From Candidatus Bathyarchaeota archaeon RBG_13_60_20 (GTDB lineage: Archaea; Thermoproteota; Bathyarchaeia; TCS64), in NCBI GenBank assembly GCA_001775965.1, contig MEZG01000002.1, forward strand, positions 1 through 7,510: a stretch of 7,510 nucleotides of DNA, in the 5' to 3' direction. The translations under genes were made by a program, and so were the position numbers. Below are positions 1-4,970 of the stretch, in pieces. Numbering within the stretch: position 1 is the stretch's first letter; every line of letters begins with the position of its first letter. The notes under the pieces are model-generated. The model did not search any database. It saw only the letters and a program-made list of their open reading frames with translations, and was not told the DNA's origin.

Positions 1-558
1 TATGCTCATCAAGAACGAGACCCGGAGGCTCTCCGACGGGCTGTAGCCCCTCAAGAGGAGCAGAGTCGTTGTCACCCCCGACCTGGAGAGCCCGGGGATT
101 ATGGAGAGCCCCTGGACCACGCCGAGGCCGAGGGCCTCAGCCCACGAGAGTTCATCCGAGCCCCTACGGCCCGCCCCCTCACGGCCCCTCTGCATCAGGC
201 CCGTGGCCACTAGGGCTAGGCCGGTCAGGGCCAGCAGAGCCTCCCCCTGGGCTAGGGACAGGTTTAGCAGCAGGTAGACCGGGAGACCAACCGCGCCTGT
301 TACTAGGGTCATGGCCATAAGGAGGAGCCTCAACCGCCTGTAGCCCTCGTCTACCCCTAGGGCGATCCTCACGACCTCGGCCCTGTAGTACGCGAGGGCC
401 GCCGCGCCCGTGCCTAGGTGAAGCAGCACGGCGGACCTCAGGGTCTCGGAGGGGCTCAGCCCCAGCCAGGCCACCATCAACAGCACAAGGTTGCCCTCGC
501 TGGACACGGGCAACCACTCCAGGACCCCTTGAAGGGCCCCGAAGACGACGGCCTCCAT
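1..558 (-). CDS. uppP: Polyprenyl-diphosphate phosphatase, UppP/BacA family (3' end outside window)
   Basis: Integral membrane phosphatase that in bacteria converts undecaprenyl diphosphate to the monophosphate; in archaea the presumed substrate is a dolichyl-type carrier used for protein glycosylation. The 186 visible residues contain both family signatures. Near the N-terminus there is G-x-x-Q-G-x-x-E-W-L-P-V-S-S (residues 7-20, Glu14), and at about residues 149-161 there is IIPGLSRSG, with the conserved Arg159, followed by SFLMSI as in bacterial BacA. Hydrophobic segments lie at about 23-33, 80-99 and 107-122. The loop after PVSS reads EGN rather than the bacterial S/T-G-H, so the histidine is Asn23. 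I chose ATG at 558; a GTG at 570 would add four residues (MVTV). The gene diverges from the TPR gene and is truncated by the left window edge. This frame has no stop within the window; the other minus-strand frames here are shadows. Confidence 0.88.
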   Translation of the reverse strand, partial: MEAVVFGALQGVLEWLPVSSEGNLVLLMVAWLGLSPSETLRSAVLLHLGTGAAALAYYRAEVVRIALGVDEGYRRLRLLLMAMTLVTGAVGLPVYLLLNLSLAQGEALLALTGLALVATGLMQRGREGAGRRGSDELSWAEALGLGVVQGLSIIPGLSRSGVTTTLLLLRGYSPSESLRVSFLMSI

Positions 559-618
559 AACAGTTACCACTTTCCATCAATCCCCCGGCGGCGTCACAAA
601 AGGTTACACGGGGAACCC

Positions 619-628
619 CATAAATCTG
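619..628 (+). promoter_or_regulatory. TATA-like box for the TPR gene, in a divergent promoter region
   Basis: CATAAATCTG is centred about 26 bases before the ATG at 650, the spacing expected for archaeal TBP binding and a leaderless mRNA. Read on the minus strand it is GATTTATG, about 65 bases from the uppP start, so it could also serve the divergent gene with a longer leader. A short inverted repeat, GGGG-AA-CCCC (610-619), touches its upstream edge. Assigned by position and composition only. Confidence 0.5.
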
Positions 629-649
629 TCCCCGGCATCCTTAACCCCC

Positions 650-1246
650 ATGAGAACCGAGGACGCTGAGACCAAGGCCAGGATGAACGGCCTAATAGCC
701 GAGAGCGACTTTTACACGCTTCTGGCCGAGGCGGACCGCCTAGTAGAGGCGGAGCCTGACAGCTACATCGGGTACTGGTGGAGGGGCCGCGCGCTGACCC
801 TGGCGGGCAGGCCGGAAGACGCGGTGAGGGCGTTCTACGAGTCGGTGAAGAGGGCCAACGACGAGGCCGAGGAGTCCAGAGTCATGGCCAGCCTGGCCAA
901 CGTCTTCAACGTCCAGAGGAAGCACGACCTCGCCGAGGAGTACGCCGATGCCTCCCTGGAGCTCAACCCGGGGAACCCTGTGGGCGTGCTTGCCCGAGGC
1001 GTGGCCCTCGCGTCCACCGGGAGGAGGGAGGCCTCCGAGTTCGTCTCCGCCCACTGGGGCGTCCTTAAGGACAGCTACGAGAGGGCGTGCGGGTACGCCC
1101 TCAGGGGTCAGAGGGACGAGGCCATGAAGGCCCTCAGGGAGAGCATCGCGGCCGGCCCCCACCACAGGGTCACGGCGCTGCACGACCCGGAGTTCAGGCC
1201 CTACCTCAGGGACCCCGAGTTCAGGTCAATCATAAGACCCAGCTAA
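650..1246 (+). CDS. TPR-repeat protein
   Basis: A 198-residue soluble protein built of tetratricopeptide repeats, which generally act as protein-binding scaffolds; the partner is unknown. Helical repeats with the W/Y-x-x-x-G/A-x-x-x-x-x-G/A-x-x-x-x-A spacing can be seen at about residues 39-70 (WWRGRALTLAGRPEDAVRAF), 77-110 (ending LELNPGNP) and 143-170 (YALRGQRDEAMKALRESI). The C-terminus carries paired DPEF motifs (179-182 and 188-191), matching the common TPR ending in which the last repeat is followed by D-P-x-F-x-x-L-x-x-D-P-x-F. No signal peptide or membrane helix is visible. The ATG at 650 is favoured by the TATA box about 26 bases upstream. It may be transcribed as a single gene: the next gene has its own TATA-like element 38 bases downstream of the stop. 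Overlapping long ORFs in other frames (for example on the minus strand, 740-1183) are high-GC shadows. Confidence 0.85.
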   Translation: MRTEDAETKARMNGLIAESDFYTLLAEADRLVEAEPDSYIGYWWRGRALTLAGRPEDAVRAFYESVKRANDEAEESRVMASLANVFNVQRKHDLAEEYADASLELNPGNPVGVLARGVALASTGRREASEFVSAHWGVLKDSYERACGYALRGQRDEAMKALRESIAAGPHHRVTALHDPEFRPYLRDPEFRSIIRPS

Positions 1247-1256
1247 GCTTAAAGCC
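1245..1256 (+). promoter_or_regulatory. Probable TATA box for the ATP-grasp ligase gene
   Basis: AAGCTTAAAGCC overlaps the last bases of the TPR stop codon and is centred about 34 bases before the ATG at 1285. Initiation about 26 bases downstream would leave a leader of under 10 bases with no recognisable Shine-Dalgarno sequence. Called on position and sequence only. Confidence 0.45.
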
Positions 1257-1284
1257 CCGCACAGTGTAGCTTCACGAGACCCTG

Positions 1285-2166
1285 ATGAAGATAGTCATGC
1301 TTCACGGTTCCAAGCCCAGCGCCAACAGCCAGGAGCTCGCGGACACGGCCGTGCGCATGGGCCACCAGGTCATCGAGGGGCCCACAAGCGACGTTAGCAG
1401 CTGGGTGAGCCCCGAGGGCCCCAGGTTCTGGGTGGGCAGGGAGGACGTCACCGACGCGGACATATGCCTGCTGAGGAGCTACGGCCCCGGGTCGTGCGAG
1501 CAGATAACGCGGCGCATCAGCCTCATGGAGCACATGGAGCTGGCCGGCGTCAGGGTGATCAACAGGAGCTACCCCTTCAGGCGGGCCAGGGACAAGTACG
1601 CCACCCAGTACTGGCTCTACCAGCACGGCCTCCCCATACCGTCAACATACACAACGGAGAGCCTGGCCAGGGCCTACGAGAAGACTCAGGAGATGGGGGA
1701 CGTTATATACAAGCCCATACTGGGCAGCATGGGCCGCGGCAGCATGAGGTTCCAGGACACCGACCTGGCCTACAACGCGTACAGGACACTGGAGCGGCTG
1801 CAGCACCCCCTCATAATCCAGAAGTACGTGAAGAACCCCGGCCGCGACATCAGGGTCTTCATCATAGGCGGCGAGGTGGCAGGCGCCGTCTACAAGTACC
1901 TGCCCGCCAACAGTTGGAAGAGCAACGTAGCCCAGGGAGGCAGGATGGTGGAGGAGACCATAAGCGAGGAGGTTCTCAAGCTGTCCCTGAGGGCGGTCGA
2001 GGTCATGGAGCTGGACTACTCCGGGGTGGATATACTCGAGGGCCCGGACGGCCCTGTGGTGCTGGAGGTCAACGCGAGCCCCGGCTGGCAGGGCATAAAG
2101 TCAGCCACAGGAAAGGACTTCGCCGAGCTCATAATAGAGTACGGGGTCAAGCAGCGTGAGCGATAG
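1285..2166 (+). CDS. RimK-family ATP-grasp ligase (glutamate-ligase-like)
   Basis: ATP-dependent carboxylate-amine ligase of the RimK group, which joins an amino acid, usually glutamate, to a protein end or small cofactor. Archaeal relatives include MptN (tetrahydromethanopterin), CofF (F420) and LysX/ArgX (LysW carrier). The 293 residues show an N-terminal alpha/beta domain (1-95) and an ATP-grasp domain. Visible elements are the nucleotide-binding lysine in YKP (Lys143), the glycine-rich loop GSMGRG (147-152), QKYVKNPGRDIRVF (179-192), the RSN-like segment WKSNVAQGGR (211-220), and the metal-binding pair Asp249 (GVDIL) and Glu261/Asn263 in LEVNASPG. The ending GIKSATGKDFAELIIEY is typical of RimK and MptN. 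No lysW gene is nearby, so LysX/ArgX is not supported, but the substrate cannot be read from this sequence. The following gene starts 11 bases before its stop, implying cotranscription. Confidence 0.9.
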   Translation: MKIVMLHGSKPSANSQELADTAVRMGHQVIEGPTSDVSSWVSPEGPRFWVGREDVTDADICLLRSYGPGSCEQITRRISLMEHMELAGVRVINRSYPFRRARDKYATQYWLYQHGLPIPSTYTTESLARAYEKTQEMGDVIYKPILGSMGRGSMRFQDTDLAYNAYRTLERLQHPLIIQKYVKNPGRDIRVFIIGGEVAGAVYKYLPANSWKSNVAQGGRMVEETISEEVLKLSLRAVEVMELDYSGVDILEGPDGPVVLEVNASPGWQGIKSATGKDFAELIIEYGVKQRER

Positions 2167-2530
2167 CCTATCCAAGATACCGATAAGGGTCACCGTGGTT
2201 GACAGGGGCGAGGCCCGGGGCGTCCTAAACAGGCTCACGGCCCCCCTCACCGTGGAGGACATACTGAAGAGGCTGCCCGTGAACACTAGGACCAGCCCCT
2301 CGGTGGGCTTCGTCAGCATCATCGTTGGGATCAGGCGCGGCACCGAGAAACCCGTCACCAGGATGGAGGCTGGCACCATAGGGTACTGGCCCAGGGGCGA
2401 CGCCCTATGCATCTACACCAGGGACACCATCACGCAGGGGCCCGTAAACAGGGTAGGCGAGATACGGGAGGGCATAGAGCTTTTCCAGGGCCTCAGAAGC
2501 GGCTCGAGGATAATAATAGAGCGGGCCTAG
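2156..2530 (+). CDS. Small cyclophilin-like-fold protein (archaeal Cyclophil_like family)
   Basis: A 124-residue protein resembling the archaeal cyclophilin-like beta-barrel family (Pfam Cyclophil_like), whose members share the fold but have no settled function; prolyl isomerase activity should not be assumed. Diagnostic segments are LTAPLTVEDILKRLP (27-41, the counterpart of N-A-P-x-T-V-x-x-x-L in the family), GTIGYWPRGDALCIY (73-87) and GPVNRVGEI (95-103). No signal peptide or membrane segment is present. The start is GTG at 2156, inside the last codons of the ATP-grasp gene, so translation is probably coupled. The first eight residues are weakly constrained. Its stop TAG overlaps the stop of the convergent S25e gene. 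Being in one operon with a RimK-type ligase hints at a shared cofactor or modification pathway, but that is inference. Confidence 0.82.
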   Translation: MSDSLSKIPIRVTVVDRGEARGVLNRLTAPLTVEDILKRLPVNTRTSPSVGFVSIIVGIRRGTEKPVTRMEAGTIGYWPRGDALCIYTRDTITQGPVNRVGEIREGIELFQGLRSGSRIIIERA

Positions 2531-2826
2531 TCCTGGTTCAGGGCGTAGACCTTGACATTCTGGCTGCTGGCCGCCAGCTGGAGGGTGCCGTGTGCCTCAA
2601 GGTCGTTGAGCATCTTCTTGGCGACGCTCACCTTCAGGTTGAACTGGGTGGCGACCGAGTTGGGTGTTATGGCCTTCATCTTCCTCAGTGCCTGCATTAC
2701 CTCGTCGCTGTTGGTGTCCGGTATCTCGACAGCGCCGATAATCTTGTCCCGTTTATCCTTCTTCTCGGACTTCACCTTGGTCTCCTGGGTCTTCTCGACC
2801 TTCTTCAGGCTCTTCTTACCAGGCAT
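2527..2826 (-). CDS. rps25e: Small-subunit ribosomal protein S25e
   Basis: Component of the archaeal 30S subunit, shared with eukaryotes and absent from bacteria. The 99-residue protein has the expected two-part layout: a lysine-rich disordered N-terminus (1-30, starting MPGKKSLKKVEK) and a winged-helix domain (about 40-98). The latter contains MKAITPNSVAT (50-60) and LKVSVAKKMLNDLEAHGTL (64-82), which correspond to the family's V/I-T-P-x-x-V-A and V-x-x-A-x-x-x-L-x-x-L-E elements. The start is ATG at 2826, preceded by GGGTGA (2833-2838, minus strand) at Shine-Dalgarno distance and by a TATA box at 2857-2866. The gene lies downstream of psmA on the same strand but has its own promoter in the 46-base gap. 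Its 3' end overlaps the convergent cyclophilin-like gene by four bases. Confidence 0.93.
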   Translation of the reverse strand: MPGKKSLKKVEKTQETKVKSEKKDKRDKIIGAVEIPDTNSDEVMQALRKMKAITPNSVATQFNLKVSVAKKMLNDLEAHGTLQLAASSQNVKVYALNQD

Positions 2827-2856
2827 TACTGTTCACCCAATGAGAAAAGGGGGTCC

Positions 2857-2866
2857 AGTATAAACC
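2857..2866 (-). promoter_or_regulatory. TATA box of the S25e gene
   Basis: On the minus strand the sequence reads GGTTTATACT, centred about 35 bases upstream of the ATG at 2826. It falls in the 46-base gap after the psmA stop. Predicted initiation near 2835 sits close to the GGGTGA at 2838-2833, so whether the Shine-Dalgarno is fully included depends on the exact start of the RNA. Confidence 0.6.
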
Positions 2867-2872
2867 CTGCGG

Positions 2873-3574
2873 CTAGAGGAACTTCTTGACTTCCTCGTCG
2901 CTGAGGCCCTTGAACTGCTTCGTGGAGAGGGGCACCGTCGCTACGTTCAGGTTCTCCGGCGAAACGTCCTCATCGGCGGCCTCCTTTATGGCGTCCACGG
3001 CGAGGGCTATGGACTCGTCCAGAGATATCCCGTCCCTGAAGTGGTCCTGGAGCACCTTCCTCGCCTTCTCGCTGTTCCTCCCGATGGCCGTGGCCTTGTA
3101 GCCCCGGTAGCTGCCGCTGGGGTCCGTGGAGATGAGGCTGACCTTGTAGTCGTCCACGCCCCCGAAGAGTAGGCTGACCCCGAAGGGCCTGACGCCCGCG
3201 TTCTGTGTGTACCTCTGGAGGAGGTCGCCGACGCCGCTCACCAGATCCTCGATGTCCACGGGCTCGTCGTAGGTCATCCTGTTGCCCTGGGCGATGTACC
3301 TGGCCTGCCTTATGAGGACCCTGGCGTCCGGGCTGAGACCCGAGACGGCTACGCCCACGTGGTCGTCGATCCTGTAGATCTTCTTGCTATTCCCTGGGGC
3401 GGCCAGCTTGCTCTGCTGAGGCTCCATGGCCGCAAGGATCACACCTTCGTCGCTCCTGATGCCTACGATGGGGCTGCCCCTCTTAACCAGCTCCAGGGCG
3501 TACTCCACCTGGTATATGCGGCCCTCGGGCGAGAATATGGTGATGGCTCCGTCGTACTCTCTTCCACGTGACAA
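2873..3574 (-). CDS. psmA: Proteasome subunit alpha, TTG start
   Basis: Alpha subunit forming the outer heptameric rings of the archaeal 20S proteasome, which gate substrate entry and dock the ATPase. The 233-residue product matches the usual archaeal length (about 230-250). The alpha-type N-terminal signature lies at residues 7-26: YDGAITIFSPEGRIYQVEYA, followed by ELVKRGSPIVGI and the conserved SKKIYRIDDHVGVAVSGL (63-80). The active-site N-terminal threonine of beta subunits is absent, as expected. I set the start at TTG 3574 (giving MSRGREYDG), not at the ATG at 3847 that the open frame would allow. The reasons are that homology begins only here, that TTTAAATA lies at 3612-3621, and that GGGCTGATC (3578-3586), a near match to the anti-Shine-Dalgarno complement, lies just upstream. 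The 91 extra codons of the longer frame contain no family sequence and span the promoter. Confidence 0.95.
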   Translation of the reverse strand: MSRGREYDGAITIFSPEGRIYQVEYALELVKRGSPIVGIRSDEGVILAAMEPQQSKLAAPGNSKKIYRIDDHVGVAVSGLSPDARVLIRQARYIAQGNRMTYDEPVDIEDLVSGVGDLLQRYTQNAGVRPFGVSLLFGGVDDYKVSLISTDPSGSYRGYKATAIGRNSEKARKVLQDHFRDGISLDESIALAVDAIKEAADEDVSPENLNVATVPLSTKQFKGLSDEEVKKFL

Positions 3575-3577
3575 GCT

Positions 3578-3586
3578 GATCAGCCC
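3578..3586 (-). promoter_or_regulatory. Shine-Dalgarno element supporting the TTG start of psmA
   Basis: The minus strand reads GGGCTGATC, three bases before the TTG. It matches the archaeal 16S complement GGNGGTGATC except at one internal position. It decides the start: no ATG or GTG in frame lies near the conserved N-terminus. Confidence 0.6.
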
Positions 3587-3610
3587 TTTTCCTGAATAGG
3601 TTTGAAGCCG

Positions 3611-3621
3611 GCTATTTAAAG
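3611..3621 (-). promoter_or_regulatory. psmA: TATA box of psmA
   Basis: The minus strand reads CTTTAAATAGC, close to the archaeal TATA consensus. Initiation about 26 bases downstream (near 3590) would give a leader of roughly 16 bases that includes the Shine-Dalgarno element at 3578-3586. This geometry argues against any longer PsmA N-terminus. Confidence 0.75.
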
Positions 3622-3646
3622 AATGGGTAGCAGGGTCTCCGTCAAT

Positions 3647-3680
3647 AAAAACGCGGCGCCATTGGCTCCGACACCAATGG
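3647..3680 (-). terminator. Hairpin plus T-run, possible terminator or RNA 3' end
   Basis: CCATTGG (3659-3665) and CCAATGG (3674-3680) form a perfect 7-base-pair stem with an 8-base loop. On the minus strand the stem is followed after seven bases by TTTTT (3651-3647). This looks like a hairpin terminator, although archaea usually terminate at T-runs without needing a hairpin. Upstream on the same strand there is a TATA-like ATATAAT around 3814, which would predict a roughly 140-base RNA. The loop (3666-3673) is exactly complementary to 3711-3718. Confidence 0.3.
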
Positions 3681-3847
3681 TTGAGGCCGGCAGTGTATGC
3701 CCTTAGGACCTGTCGGAGGCGCTGATCATCGCGGCCTCGACGAGGACGCTTGCAGGTAACTTGACGCCTGTACCTGACCTTGCCGAGAACTGGTGTGAAC
3801 ACGGCGTCCATTATATTAGGCAGTACCGCCGAGACGGCCCCCACCAT

Positions 3848-3889
3848 AAAAAAACTGACTTGTCACGAGTCTAGTCTCCATAGACTCGT
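3848..3889 (-). terminator. Strong inverted repeat plus T7 run
   Basis: ACGAGTCTA (3865-3873) and TAGACTCGT (3881-3889) form a perfect 9-base-pair stem with a 7-base loop. On the minus strand ten bases then precede a run of seven T (3854-3848). The arrangement resembles a transcript end. The only upstream promoter candidate on that strand is the symmetrical TTTTAAAA at 3963-3970, which also serves panB, so a short divergent RNA of roughly 90-100 bases is conceivable. An alternative role is a binding site for a dimeric regulator. Confidence 0.35.
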
Positions 3890-3961
3890 TGCCTGAAGCC
3901 CAAGCGGCTATTCAAAATATGCGCACCGGGGCGCCGCACCCTACCCAGGCTCAGGTGACCA

Positions 3962-3972
3962 GTTTTAAAAAG
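3962..3972 (+). promoter_or_regulatory. panB: TATA box of panB, symmetrical
   Basis: GTTTTAAAAAG with a palindromic TTTTAAAA core (3963-3970). Initiation about 26 bases downstream (near 3993) would yield a short leader containing AAGGTGAT (3997-4004). Because the core is symmetrical it could also direct transcription on the minus strand into the structured intergenic region. Confidence 0.6.
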
Positions 3973-3996
3973 CCCTCGCGCGTACAATGGGGCGGC

Positions 3997-4004
3997 AAGG
4001 TGAT
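3997..4004 (+). promoter_or_regulatory. Shine-Dalgarno sequence before the panB leader ORF
   Basis: AAGGTGAT is one of the best Shine-Dalgarno matches in the window. It stands four bases before the ATG at 4009 and eleven before the GTG at 4016, so its spacing favours the small out-of-frame ORF at 4009-4050 over the longest panB frame. Confidence 0.65.
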
Positions 4005-4008
4005 ACAT

Positions 4009-4050
4009 ATGCCTGGTGAATACCAAACAGAACCCGGATTCTCACGCTGA
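4009..4050 (+). CDS. Possible 13-codon leader ORF upstream of panB
   Basis: ATG at 4009 opens a 13-residue frame (MPGEYQTEPGFSR) closed by TGA at 4048-4050. It is in a different frame from panB and overlaps the longest panB frame, but would lie wholly upstream if panB starts at GTG 4070. It has a well-spaced Shine-Dalgarno and is the first ATG in the predicted transcript. It could be a regulatory leader peptide or coupling ORF. It could also be the true panB N-terminus displaced by a frameshift or sequencing error. The peptide resembles nothing I recognise. Confidence 0.35.
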   Translation: MPGEYQTEPGFSR

Positions 4051-4876
4051 GAGGCGTGACAACAGGAAGGTGACCCTGCGTACCCTCAGGAGGATGAGGG
4101 GCAGGGGAGAAAAAGCCGTCTTTATAACCGCTTACGACTACCCCATGGCCAGGTTCGCCGACGCGGCCGGGGTGGACATGGTGCTTGTGGGCGACAGCGT
4201 CGCTAACACCACCCTCGGCTACAGGAGCACGACGTGCGTTGACATGGAGGACATGGTCAGGCACAGCGGCGCCGTGACCCGCGCCGTGGAGCGGGCCTTC
4301 GTCATAGGCGACATGCCCTTCATGAGCTACCAGCAGAGCGACGAGGCAGCCGTGGCGAACGCGGGCCGCTTCGTCGTGGCTGGCTGCGACGCCGTGAAGT
4401 GCGAGGGGGGCAGACGCGTGGCGCCCCGAGTCAGGGCCATGGTGGACGCGGGGATGGTGGTCATGGGCCACATAGGCTTGACGCCCCAGAGCCTGGCTCA
4501 GCTGGGCGGCTACAGGGTGCAGGGAAGGACAGATGACCAGGTTGGGTCCCTGCGGGAGGACATCGTGGCCCTAGAGGAGGCTGGGGCCCAGATGGTGCTG
4601 CTGGAGGCTATGCCCCCGGAGGCTGGGAGGCTGCTACGCGACTCCGTGGATGTACCCGTCTACGGCATCGGGGCGGGGCCCCACGTGGACGGCCAGCTGC
4701 TCATACTACACGACGTCATCGGGATGCAGGACCCCGCCATCTTGCGGAGGCCCAGCTTCGTGAAGAGGTACGCCGATGTGGGCGCGGTCGTCGTTGAGGC
4801 GCTCAGGCAATACGGGGCGGACGTGCGCAGCGGCGCGTTCCCAGCGGAGGAGCGCTGGTACAAGGGAAGAGAGTAG
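4016..4876 (+). CDS. panB: 3-methyl-2-oxobutanoate hydroxymethyltransferase (ketopantoate synthesis)
   Basis: Transfers a hydroxymethyl group from 5,10-methylene-tetrahydrofolate (or the archaeal pterin equivalent) to 2-oxoisovalerate, the first committed step to pantoate and coenzyme A; a cytosolic TIM-barrel enzyme. Conserved segments, numbered from GTG 4016, are FITAYDYPMARFADAAG (36-52), VLVGDS (56-61), GDMPFMSY (98-105), VKCEGG (127-132), GHIGLTPQS (151-159), GGYRVQGR (164-171) and YGIGAGPHVDGQLL (216-229). The metal ligands (Asp60, Asp99, Glu130) and the general acid/base (Glu197 in LLEAMP) are all present. The GTG 4016 start gives 286 residues; the first 18 are unlike PanB. GTG at 4070 gives 268, nearer the usual 260-280 and beginning at the conserved VTLRTLRRM region, so I regard 4070 as equally or more likely. 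The 94-base gap after the stop contains the next gene's promoter. Confidence 0.94.
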   Translation: MNTKQNPDSHAERRDNRKVTLRTLRRMRGRGEKAVFITAYDYPMARFADAAGVDMVLVGDSVANTTLGYRSTTCVDMEDMVRHSGAVTRAVERAFVIGDMPFMSYQQSDEAAVANAGRFVVAGCDAVKCEGGRRVAPRVRAMVDAGMVVMGHIGLTPQSLAQLGGYRVQGRTDDQVGSLREDIVALEEAGAQMVLLEAMPPEAGRLLRDSVDVPVYGIGAGPHVDGQLLILHDVIGMQDPAILRRPSFVKRYADVGAVVVEALRQYGADVRSGAFPAEERWYKGRE

Positions 4877-4937
4877 ACCCCCGCACCCCCTCCCCACGGA
4901 TTATGCTGAAATATGTGGATTGTCCCACGGGGTCAGC

Positions 4938-4947
4938 GCTTAAATAC
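4938..4947 (+). promoter_or_regulatory. TATA box of the coiled-coil protein gene and rpiA
   Basis: GCTTAAATAC is centred about 28 bases before the ATG at 4971, consistent with a leaderless transcript; no Shine-Dalgarno is present in the gap. A 7-base direct repeat, CCCACGG (4893-4899 and 4924-4930), lies upstream, its second copy a few bases from the TATA box. Confidence 0.7.
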
Positions 4948-4970
4948 CTTATAGCTGAGTTACATTTGTA

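Larger units (their letters stand above)
3622..3960. other. Gene-free intergenic region between psmA and panB promoters
   Basis: About 340 bases without a convincing protein gene, between the outward-facing psmA and panB promoters. The minus-strand frame stays open through much of it (up to an ATG at 3847), but the translation is arginine-rich and low in family-like features, as expected of a GC-rich chance frame. The region holds two inverted repeats (3659-3680 and 3865-3889), each followed on the minus strand by a T-run, a TATA-like ATATAAT on the minus strand (3808-3820), and a third short inverted repeat (CAGGTA at about 3752, TACCTG at about 3771). No tRNA T-loop, 5S, RNase P or SRP RNA core could be recognised. 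Small unannotated RNAs are possible. Confidence 0.5.

Noticed and set aside
179..580. 133-residue minus-strand ORF at the left end
   Set aside because: A different minus-strand frame (1-558) encodes clear UppP motifs; this one is a Gly/Pro/Arg-rich shadow.
1281..1287. C-box-like CTGATGA of a possible C/D sRNA
   Set aside because: It coincides with the start codon of the ATP-grasp gene, has C instead of a purine at the first position, and no D box or C'/D' pair is evident at the right distance.
1464..2159. 231-residue plus-strand ORF inside the ATP-grasp gene
   Set aside because: Out-of-frame shadow rich in Arg, Gly, His and Gln; the ATP-grasp frame carries all family motifs.
1285..2166. Specific call as LysX/ArgX (LysW-dependent lysine/arginine biosynthesis)
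   Set aside because: No lysW or other lysine/arginine carrier-pathway gene is present, and the C-terminal sequence fits general RimK/MptN at least as well.
3690..3725. SRP RNA helix 8-like patch on the minus strand (ACAGGTCC followed by TAAGG)
   Set aside because: The asymmetric-loop sequence and flanking helices of SRP RNA are missing; the resemblance covers only a few bases.
3575..3847. 91-codon N-terminal extension of psmA from the ATG at 3847
   Set aside because: It has no proteasome sequence, is arginine-rich as expected of a GC-rich open frame, and contains the psmA TATA box and leader.
3622..3990. Possible tRNA, 5S rRNA or RNase P RNA in the long intergenic region
   Set aside because: No GTTCRA T-loop with flanking stem, no 5S core and no RNase P P4 signature could be found on either strand.
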